Below are positions 6,099 through 11,495 of a stretch of 11,495 nt of DNA, in pieces. The number at the start of each line of letters is the position of its first letter. The stretch's first letter is position 1. Both the position numbers and the translations under genes were made by a program. The stretch is taken from the NCBI GenBank assembly GCA_947856335.1, contig CANUCD010000024.1, positions 1 to 11,495 on the forward strand, read 5' to 3'. This DNA is from an uncultured Bacilli bacterium (lineage in GTDB: Bacteria; Bacillota_I; Bacilli_A; RF39; UBA660). The notes below the pieces were generated by a model, which was given only the letters and a program-made list of their open reading frames with translations, was not told where the DNA came from and did not search any database.

Positions 6099-8668
6099 AA
6101 AGAGTTATTTTAGTAGATGGAAATAACTTAATGTTTAGGAGCTATTATGCAACTGCTTATACAGGCAATATCATGAAAAATTCCAAAGGCTTTCCCACTA
6201 ACGCCTTATATGGTTTTACAACTATGATAAATAAAATCATAAATGAAGAACAACCAGAATATATTGCAGTAGCTTTTGATATTGGTAAAAACTTTCGTAA
6301 ACAAAAATATGATTTTTATAAAAAGGGAAGAGCATCCACCCCAGATGACTTAATAAAACAAATGCCAATTGCTCGAAAAATATTAGATGCAATGGGAATT
6401 AAGTATTTAGAATTAGAACCATACGAAGCAGATGATATTATAGGCACACTTGCTAAAATGGCTGATTTAGATAAGGAATATGATGCAACTATTATATCTA
6501 GTGATAGAGATTTATTACAACTAATTAGTGCTGGTACTAATATCAAGCTTTTAAAACAAACGGGTTTTATCAAATACAATCAAGAAACATTTATGGATGA
6601 ATATAAAATTGAACCAATTAAAATTATTGATTTAAAAGCCCTAGCAGGAGATTCATCTGATAATATTCCAGGAGTAAGAGGAATCGGCGAAAAAACAGCT
6701 CTAAAATTATTACAAGAATATCAATCTTTAGAAGGAATTTATGAACATATTGATGAAATTAAAGGAAAAACTAAAGAAAAATTAGTAGAGGATCGCACTA
6801 ATGCTTTTATGAGTAAAGAAATTGCTACTATATACCGTGATGTTCCCTTAAATATTTCTTTTGATGATATTAAATATAAAGAAGTTAGTGAAGAAAAATT
6901 AAGTGAAATATTTGAGGATTTAGAGTTTTACTCTTTACTTAAGAACTTCAAGAAAAAAGAAGTGTCTAATAATGTCGAATACATAGAGGTAAATAGTTTA
7001 TCTCAAGTTATATTAGAAGATGAAGTAAGTATATACTTAGAATTAAGTGAAGAAAATTATCATAAAGCCGATATTATTGGTATAGGACTTAGTGATAAAA
7101 ATCATAATTATTATTTAGACGCCTTGTATTTTAAAGATATACCAAATATTTTAAAAGATAAAGTTGTCTATACTTATCATGCTAAAGCTCTAAATATACT
7201 TTTAAAAAGAAATAATCTTGAGGCAATAAATATCAATTATGATTTAATGATTTCATCTTATCTTCTAAATGGTTTTACGAAAGATGATATTGCTTACTTA
7301 CTTTTGCCAGAAGGTGTACATGTTGAATTTTACGAAGAAAATTTAAAAAATCATTTTGAAAATAAAGATAAATTAAAAAAAGATATCATCTTAAAAAGCA
7401 AATATATTTTTGATACAAGAGACCGTTTTATCAACGATTTAAAAAAAGAGCAAATGTATGAATTATTTTCAAATATTGAAATGCCTCTTATATCTGTATT
7501 AGCAGATATGGAATATTTTGGTGTATGTGTAGATAGTAATGTACTAGATGAAATAAAAAAAGAAGCAGAGGCAAAACTAGAAGTATTATCTAAAGAAATT
7601 TATGAAATCGCAGGAATTGAGTTTAATATTGCCAGTCCCAAACAACTAGGAGAAGTATTATTTGAAAAACTAGGACTTCAAAATGGCAAAAAAAATCAAA
7701 CGGGTTATAAAACAGATGCATCTACATTACAAAAATTAAGAGGAAAACATCCTATTATTGATCTTATTTTAGAATATCGTAATTATAGCAAAATTATTTC
7801 TACATATACTCTTAGTTTGGAAAACTCTAAATTCCCAGATGGAAAGATTCATACTATTTTTAAACAAAATCTAACAAGAACAGGAAGATTATCTAGCGTT
7901 GAACCAAACTTACAAAACATTCCTATTCGTGGTGAAGAGGGAAGAAAAGTTAGAAAAGCCTTTAAACCAACATATGATTTATTCTTAAGCATCGATTATT
8001 CTCAAATAGAGCTACGTATTCTTGCTCATATTTCTGGGGACAAAGAACTTATTGATGCTTTTAAAAAAGGTGCTGATATTCATACTAAAGTAGCCGCTGA
8101 TATATATGGAGTAAGTGAAAAAGAAGTTACTAAAAGAATGCGTAGTACAGCTAAAGCTGTAATATTTGGAATTGTCTATGGAATTAGTGGTTTTGGTTTA
8201 GGTGAAAACTTAAATATTAGTCCTAAAGAAGCTCAAGAATTTATTAAAAAATATTATGAATTATATCCAGGAGTAAAAAGATATATGGATGAAATAGTAA
8301 AAGAAGCTTATGAAACTGGTTCTGTTAGAACACTATTTAATCGTAAAAGAACAATTGAAGAGTTAAACAATAGAAATTATATGATACGTTCTAGTGGAGA
8401 AAGAATTGCTCTAAATACCCCAATTCAAGGTACTAGTGCTGATATTATTAAAAAAGCGATGGTAATGGTATTTAAAGAATTTGAAAAACAAAATATTAAA
8501 AGTAAAATAGTTTTACAAATACATGATGAACTAATAATTGATACATTAAAAGAAGAAGAAGCACTTGTAACTAGTATTGTTCAAGATGTCATGGAAAATG
8601 TTGTTAAATTAAGTGTTCCTCTAAAGGTTGGAATTGCTAAAGGTCATGATTTATATGAAGCAAAGTAG
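6095..8668 (+). CDS. polA: DNA polymerase I
   Basis: Repair and Okazaki-fragment-processing polymerase, 857 residues, close to the usual 870-880 of Bacilli. AAAGGAGGAG precedes the ATG, which overlaps the upstream stop. The 5'-3' exonuclease domain (1-290) is complete: Asp8 in VDGNN, EADD (111-114), SSDRD (135-139), GDSSDN (185-190) and the helix-hairpin-helix GVRGIGEKTALKLL. The 3'-5' exonuclease-like domain (about 295-460) appears dead: the Exo I Asp-x-Glu position reads LELSE (315-319), and the Exo II region YHAKALN lacks the catalytic Asp, as in Bacillus and Taq enzymes. The polymerase domain has TRTGRLSS (594-601), motif A DYSQIE (634-639), the O-helix with Arg683, Lys687, Phe691 and Tyr695, and motif C QIHDE (808-812). 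mutM follows directly, as in many Bacilli. Confidence 0.98.
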   Translation: MKRVILVDGNNLMFRSYYATAYTGNIMKNSKGFPTNALYGFTTMINKIINEEQPEYIAVAFDIGKNFRKQKYDFYKKGRASTPDDLIKQMPIARKILDAMGIKYLELEPYEADDIIGTLAKMADLDKEYDATIISSDRDLLQLISAGTNIKLLKQTGFIKYNQETFMDEYKIEPIKIIDLKALAGDSSDNIPGVRGIGEKTALKLLQEYQSLEGIYEHIDEIKGKTKEKLVEDRTNAFMSKEIATIYRDVPLNISFDDIKYKEVSEEKLSEIFEDLEFYSLLKNFKKKEVSNNVEYIEVNSLSQVILEDEVSIYLELSEENYHKADIIGIGLSDKNHNYYLDALYFKDIPNILKDKVVYTYHAKALNILLKRNNLEAININYDLMISSYLLNGFTKDDIAYLLLPEGVHVEFYEENLKNHFENKDKLKKDIILKSKYIFDTRDRFINDLKKEQMYELFSNIEMPLISVLADMEYFGVCVDSNVLDEIKKEAEAKLEVLSKEIYEIAGIEFNIASPKQLGEVLFEKLGLQNGKKNQTGYKTDASTLQKLRGKHPIIDLILEYRNYSKIISTYTLSLENSKFPDGKIHTIFKQNLTRTGRLSSVEPNLQNIPIRGEEGRKVRKAFKPTYDLFLSIDYSQIELRILAHISGDKELIDAFKKGADIHTKVAADIYGVSEKEVTKRMRSTAKAVIFGIVYGISGFGLGENLNISPKEAQEFIKKYYELYPGVKRYMDEIVKEAYETGSVRTLFNRKRTIEELNNRNYMIRSSGERIALNTPIQGTSADIIKKAMVMVFKEFEKQNIKSKIVLQIHDELIIDTLKEEEALVTSIVQDVMENVVKLSVPLKVGIAKGHDLYEAK

Positions 8669-8677
8669 GAGTAAAAT

Positions 8678-9505
8678 ATGCCAGAAATAGCAGAAGTAGA
8701 AACTGTAAGAAATACTCTAAAAAAACGTATCTTACATAAAAAAATAAAAGAAGTTCAAGTTTTTTATGCTCCCATTATAGAAAATGATTTAAAAGATTTT
8801 CAAAGTAAACTAATAAATCAAAGTTTCATCGATATTAAAAGAAGAGGAAAATGGCTTATTTTTGAAACAGAGGATTATTATTTACTCTCTCATCTTAGAA
8901 TGGAAGGTAAATATTTTATCAAAGCAATAAGTGAGGCAAAAGAAAAACATGAACATATCATCTTTGTATTTACTGATAATTCAACTCTAAGATATAGAGA
9001 TACTCGTAAATTTGGGAGAATGAAACTTATTTTAAAAAGTGAACTTGAAAATACTGAATGTATAAAAAAACAAGGAATAGAACCATTAGATAAAAACTTA
9101 ACTGAAAGTTATTTACTAGAAAAATTTAAAAATAAAAAAATACCCATTAAAACAGCATTACTTGATCAAACAATCATTAGTGGTCTAGGTAATATTTATG
9201 CTAATGAAGTATTATTTGCTTCTAAAATATATCCTTTAACTTTAGCTTGCCAGTTAAATTCAGAAGATTGTAAAAAAATATGTTTAGCATCAAAAACAAT
9301 TATTAAAGAAGCAATCAAAATGGGAGGAACAACCATTAGAAGTTATACTTCTAGCCTAGGAGTAACAGGAAGATTTCAACAAAATTTAAAAGTACATAAA
9401 AAAGAAAATGAACCATGCACTATTTGTAAAACTATAATAAAGAATATTAAAATAGGGGGAAGAAGCACTTATTATTGTCCAAATTGTCAAAAAGAAAAGC
9501 AATAA
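8678..9505 (+). CDS. mutM: Formamidopyrimidine-DNA glycosylase (Fpg/MutM)
   Basis: Base-excision repair enzyme that removes 8-oxoguanine and formamidopyrimidines and nicks the strand. The 275-residue product has every hallmark: N-terminal PEIAEVETV with the catalytic proline (residue 2) and Glu3, Lys58 in RRGKW, the void-filling triad candidates Met75 (HLRMEGKY), Arg110 and Phe112 (RDTRKFGRM), and the helix-two-turn-helix LLDQTIISGLGNIYANE (161-177). It ends in the zinc finger with Cys247, Cys250, Cys267 and Cys270, and Arg262 in GGRST contacting DNA. The first motif reads PEIAEVE where PELPEVE is commoner. The AGGAG ribosome binding site overlaps the polA stop codon, so the pair is coupled: repair glycosylase with gap-filling polymerase. 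It is the last gene of its operon and meets tmcAL head-on with no gap. Confidence 0.97.
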   Translation: MPEIAEVETVRNTLKKRILHKKIKEVQVFYAPIIENDLKDFQSKLINQSFIDIKRRGKWLIFETEDYYLLSHLRMEGKYFIKAISEAKEKHEHIIFVFTDNSTLRYRDTRKFGRMKLILKSELENTECIKKQGIEPLDKNLTESYLLEKFKNKKIPIKTALLDQTIISGLGNIYANEVLFASKIYPLTLACQLNSEDCKKICLASKTIIKEAIKMGGTTIRSYTSSLGVTGRFQQNLKVHKKENEPCTICKTIIKNIKIGGRSTYYCPNCQKEKQ

Positions 9506-9537
9506 CTATTCAAAGAAAATAGGTTTATTGCTTTTTT
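9495..9537. terminator. Bidirectional terminator shared by mutM and tmcAL
   Basis: AAAAGCAATAA (9495-9505) pairs with TTATTGCTTTT (9525-9535) in eleven pairs. Above a two-base bulge, CTATT (9506-9510) pairs with AATAG (9518-9522). Plus-strand transcripts leave into T (9532-9537) and minus-strand transcripts into a T/C-rich tail (complement of 9484-9498). The arms lie in the last codons of both convergent genes. Confidence 0.75.
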
Positions 9538-10621
9538 CATAAGATAAAATATTATTTTTACTAATTAAAGAATAAACTAAACTAGCAATAAGTTCATATT
9601 TATATTGAAAAGTATTAGGAATAGGAATTAAAGATATTTCTAAATCTTCTTTTAAGTTATGCAAATATTCTCTACCTCTTTTATTAAACCCCAATATTTT
9701 AATATATTCTATACTAGCTAGTTTATTTATTTCTTTTGGTAATCCAATAAGTATATGTACTAACATACGAGATATCTTATTATAAGTATATCTTTTTGTT
9801 TTAATACTTAATATAAATTCATTTAATGATTTAGCTTCTACAATTTTTTCTTTTAAGCGATTTTCTATTCCCTCATCAACAGTTAAATATTTATTTAATT
9901 CATTATCAGTTAAAATCTTATATTTAATAAACAAAAATAAATCATCTAAAGAAATATCTTCAATAAGTTTAAGTGTTTTTCTAGGTACATAATTAGATAT
10001 ATCTTCATTATTTTTTAATCTATTTCTAATATTACTAGCACTAATAATATGTGAATTATCTTCTAAATCATGATAAGAATTAGTTCTTTTTATAGATATA
10101 GGTTTTATATTAAGTTTATTTTTATAAATAGCTTTTATATAAGATATACCCAGTAAATCATTAGGATTAAAAACATTTTCTAGAATATTAAGAGCTTTTG
10201 CCAGAGCAGTTGGATAATTGATACCACTTGCTAATAATTCTTTTACTTGTTCATTATACTTATCATCTTCTTGAATAAGAGCAACTTTTTCTAGTGTTTT
10301 TATATCATTTGTTTCACTCCCAAAAACAATAGATGTAACACCAAGATATCCAAGTATCTTTATTGCTGCATCAGCAAAAATATCTGCACTTTGTGAACCA
10401 AAAATAAAGGGAAGTTCTACAACTAAATCAACTCCATATATTAAAGCTAATTTAGTTTTATTTTCTTTTGATAATATACTTACTTCTCCACGTTCTAGAA
10501 AATATCCATTTAATACTAATACAATTGCTTTTCCTGGAAATAATTTTTTTGTTTGTTCTATATGATAAATATGTCCATTATGTAATGGATTATATTCACA
10601 AATAATACCTACTGCTTCCAT
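9506..10621 (-). CDS. tmcAL: tRNA(Met) cytidine acetate ligase TmcAL (YlbM)
   Basis: TmcAL activates acetate with ATP and forms N4-acetylcytidine at the wobble position of elongator tRNA(Met), as shown for B. subtilis YlbM; it acts in the cytosol. The 371-residue product begins with the nucleotidyltransferase-fold signature GIICEYNPLHNGHIYH (residues 5-20, the HxGH being His14 to His17). NGYFLERGEVSILSK (38-52), GVDLVVELPFIFGSQSADIFA (63-83) with VFGSE (99-103), NDLLGISYIKA (154-164) and SASNIR (194-199) follow. All match the family in order. It is somewhat shorter than B. subtilis YlbM (about 415), the C-terminal helical part being reduced. GGTGGT lies 5 bases before the ATG. It is read towards mutM, its stop touching the mutM stop. 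It may be co-transcribed with the upstream XRE gene or have its own promoter; a TATACT at 10638-10643 lacks a good -35. Confidence 0.95.
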   Translation of the reverse strand: MEAVGIICEYNPLHNGHIYHIEQTKKLFPGKAIVLVLNGYFLERGEVSILSKENKTKLALIYGVDLVVELPFIFGSQSADIFADAAIKILGYLGVTSIVFGSETNDIKTLEKVALIQEDDKYNEQVKELLASGINYPTALAKALNILENVFNPNDLLGISYIKAIYKNKLNIKPISIKRTNSYHDLEDNSHIISASNIRNRLKNNEDISNYVPRKTLKLIEDISLDDLFLFIKYKILTDNELNKYLTVDEGIENRLKEKIVEAKSLNEFILSIKTKRYTYNKISRMLVHILIGLPKEINKLASIEYIKILGFNKRGREYLHNLKEDLEISLIPIPNTFQYKYELIASLVYSLISKNNILSYEKSNKPIFFE

Positions 10622-10645
10622 TTATACCACCTTTTTAAGTATAAC

Positions 10646-10669
10646 AAAAAATATTAACTTTTAATATTT
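10646..10669 (-). terminator. Possible weak terminator or operator upstream of tmcAL
   Basis: A perfect inverted repeat of nine bases per arm, AAATATTAA (10649-10657) and TTAATATTT (10661-10669), is separated by three bases. Read on the minus strand it is followed by a run of six T (10646-10651), as a terminator for the XRE gene would be, but the stem is entirely A-T. It could equally be a protein-binding palindrome. Confidence 0.35.
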
Positions 10670-10716
10670 AATAATTTGATTTTATTTATATTATTTAGTT
10701 GATTGTAAATGATATG

Positions 10717-11169
10717 TCAATTAAAATATTTAGGTTCATCTATTCTACCTAAAAGATAATCAGCACTAATATGATACTTCTTACATATTGTATATAAAAA
10801 GGGAGTAGCGATAAGATATCTACCTCTTTCATAATCAGCAATAACAGATTGCGTAGTATTTAATTCTTTAGCTAACTTCTCTTGAGTAAGTTTATGTTCT
10901 TTTCTAAATTCTTTTAATCTTTTACCATATATTTTTAAATCAAAAATTTCTTTATTAGAATATTTCTTGTTTTTAGTAAAGCCTAAAATATAATCTATTG
11001 AAACATTAAAAAAATCTGATAAAGTAATTAAATGCTTAGATGGTATAATAGCATATTCAGTTTCATATTGACTATATACTTTACCTTGAATATCTAATTC
11101 TTTTGCCACATCATTTTGTAATAAATTTTTTTCTTCTCTTAATTCCTTTAAAGTTTCTCCATAGTGCAT
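10717..11169 (-). CDS. Transcriptional regulator with two tandem XRE/Cro-CI helix-turn-helix domains
   Basis: A 150-residue DNA-binding protein made of two copies of the HTH_3 (XRE) fold with a short linker. Copy 1 spans about 6-63 (ending IDYILGFT), copy 2 about 83-143 (ending ADYLLGRI). The copies align without gaps at a period of 77 residues: LKELREEKN with LKEFRKEHK, QNDVAKELDI with QEKLAKELNT, and SQYE with ADYE. Copy 2 is nearer the family consensus (LTQEKLA). There is no ligand-binding or peptidase domain, so activity may depend on dimerisation or a partner. The ATG is preceded by GGTGA 7 bases upstream. It is divergent from the membrane-protein gene at the window end, and a palindrome lies in the shared intergenic region, so autoregulation and control of that gene are plausible (inference). 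Confidence 0.9.
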   Translation of the reverse strand: MHYGETLKELREEKNLLQNDVAKELDIQGKVYSQYETEYAIIPSKHLITLSDFFNVSIDYILGFTKNKKYSNKEIFDLKIYGKRLKEFRKEHKLTQEKLAKELNTTQSVIADYERGRYLIATPFLYTICKKYHISADYLLGRIDEPKYFN

Positions 11170-11225
11170 AATAAAATCACCAAAAACATTTTCTCATTTA
11201 ATAAAGCTAAATTGTTTTAATTCAC

Positions 11226-11241
11226 AAAATACCGATATTTT
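11226..11241. promoter_or_regulatory. Candidate operator palindrome in the divergent intergenic region
   Basis: AAAATA-CCGA-TATTTT is a 16-base near-palindrome with seven of eight position pairs matching. It ends two bases before the -35 box of the plus-strand promoter. Size and position fit a site bound by the adjacent XRE regulator, but AT-rich DNA produces such palindromes by chance. Confidence 0.35.
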
Positions 11242-11243
11242 TC

Positions 11244-11272
11244 TTGACTTTTAGTATATCCAAATTTATAAT
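11244..11272 (+). promoter_or_regulatory. Strong sigma-A promoter of the right-end membrane-protein gene
   Basis: TTGACT (11244-11249, 5 of 6) and TATAAT (11267-11272, 6 of 6) are separated by exactly 17 bases. Transcription should start near 11279, leaving a leader of about 87 bases, much longer than the other leaders in this window. Confidence 0.85.
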
Positions 11273-11282
11273 AAATATATAA

Positions 11283-11356
11283 GCTAGGAAACTAATCATT
11301 AGAATATGATAGTATATTTTATTGAATTATAAAATGAAGCCTAGCATCATGTTAGG
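11283..11356 (+). promoter_or_regulatory. Leader with alternative structures around the ribosome binding site
   Basis: GCTAGG (11283-11288) pairs with CCTAGC (11340-11345), closing a junction that holds two hairpins: ATCAT/ATGAT (11295-11299 with 11306-11310) and ATTTTAT/ATAAAAT (11316-11322 with 11329-11335). The same CCTAGC can instead pair with GTTAGG (11351-11356, one G-U) across a five-base loop, covering the first three bases of the AGGAG ribosome binding site (11354-11358). The two pairings exclude each other. It matches no riboswitch class I know. Confidence 0.4.
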
Positions 11357-11365
11357 AGAGTTATT

Positions 11366-11495
11366 ATGGAGTTTGAAGTATTAAAGAAAAGTCATATAAA
11401 AAGAAATATTATTATAGGAGTAGTAGCAGTACTAATAATTAGTGCTTTAGTATTACAGTTTACTCATGCAAAGTATAGAGTAACAAAAAGTGTGC
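11366..11495 (+). CDS. Membrane-anchored protein, N-terminus only (cut by window end)
   Basis: Forty-three codons of an open frame starting at ATG 11366, with AGGAG 7 bases upstream, running off the window. The visible part has a basic cytosolic start (KKSHIKRN), one hydrophobic helix (about residues 14-32, IIIGVVAVLIISALVLQF) and then HAKYRVTKSV, which would lie outside the cell. This is a signal-anchor or signal-peptide layout of an exported or surface protein. The KYR-T-SV motif just after the helix reminds me of large surface proteins of uncultured gut Firmicutes, but that is recollection, not proof. A strong promoter and structured leader precede it, and the tandem-XRE regulator is divergent from it. 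Confidence 0.72.
   Translation, partial: MEFEVLKKSHIKRNIIIGVVAVLIISALVLQFTHAKYRVTKSV

Noticed and set aside
6316..6579. An 87-codon open frame on the minus strand within polA
   Set aside because: It lies opposite the conserved 5' nuclease active site and has no initiation signals.
11279..11365. A known riboswitch class in the right-end leader
   Set aside because: I could not match its conserved core to purine, preQ1, SAM, cyclic di-GMP, fluoride or other classes I can recall; it is reported only as an unclassified structure.
1..11495. Mycoplasma-type genetic code (TGA as Trp), suggested by the AT richness and small genes
   Set aside because: TGA terminates three genes with proper downstream starts or known ends, and Trp residues in conserved positions use TGG.

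Overview
The window is strongly AT-rich, low-G+C Firmicutes-type chromosomal DNA. AGGAGG-type ribosome binding sites are strong, sigma-A promoters are near consensus, TTG starts occur, and polA-mutM and sepF-divIVA are neighbours as in Bacilli-like genomes. TGA is a true stop (after the second unknown gene, the AI-2E family gene and the XRE gene) and Trp is TGG, so this is not a code-4 mycoplasma. The small protein sizes and several unrecognised genes would suit an uncultured gut Bacilli/Erysipelotrichia-like lineage, but that placement is inference.

Layout. (1) 1-1558, minus strand: the end of an ABC uptake operon, with a membrane-anchored NMT1/SsuA-like substrate-binding protein overlapping a TauB/SsuB-like ATPase cut by the window edge. 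(2) 1559-1706: divergent promoters. (3) 1707-3944, plus: a tight three-gene operon of unrecognised proteins. They share an approximately 30-residue helical repeat that looks mTERF-like to me, and the operon ends in a terminator overlapping the last codons. (4) 3969-4908, plus: a separate promoter, sepF, divIVA and a terminator, a small cell-division unit. (5) 4956-9505, plus: AI-2E family membrane protein, DNA polymerase I and Fpg/MutM glycosylase, coupled by overlaps or very short gaps, a membrane plus DNA-repair operon. (6) 9506-10621, minus: tmcAL (ylbM), converging with mutM with no gap; one long hairpin probably terminates both. (7) 10717-11169, minus: a regulator made of two tandem XRE helix-turn-helix domains. 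(8) 11170-11495: a divergent intergenic region with a very strong plus-strand promoter, a palindrome abutting its -35 box and a leader able to form mutually exclusive structures around the ribosome binding site, followed by the start of a membrane-anchored protein gene cut by the window end.

Most of the window is housekeeping. The parts that deserve a second look are the repeat-protein trio next to the divisome genes and the regulated-looking leader at the right end. No tRNA, rRNA, CRISPR array, insertion sequence or phage gene is visible, and no stretch longer than about 200 bases is without a gene.
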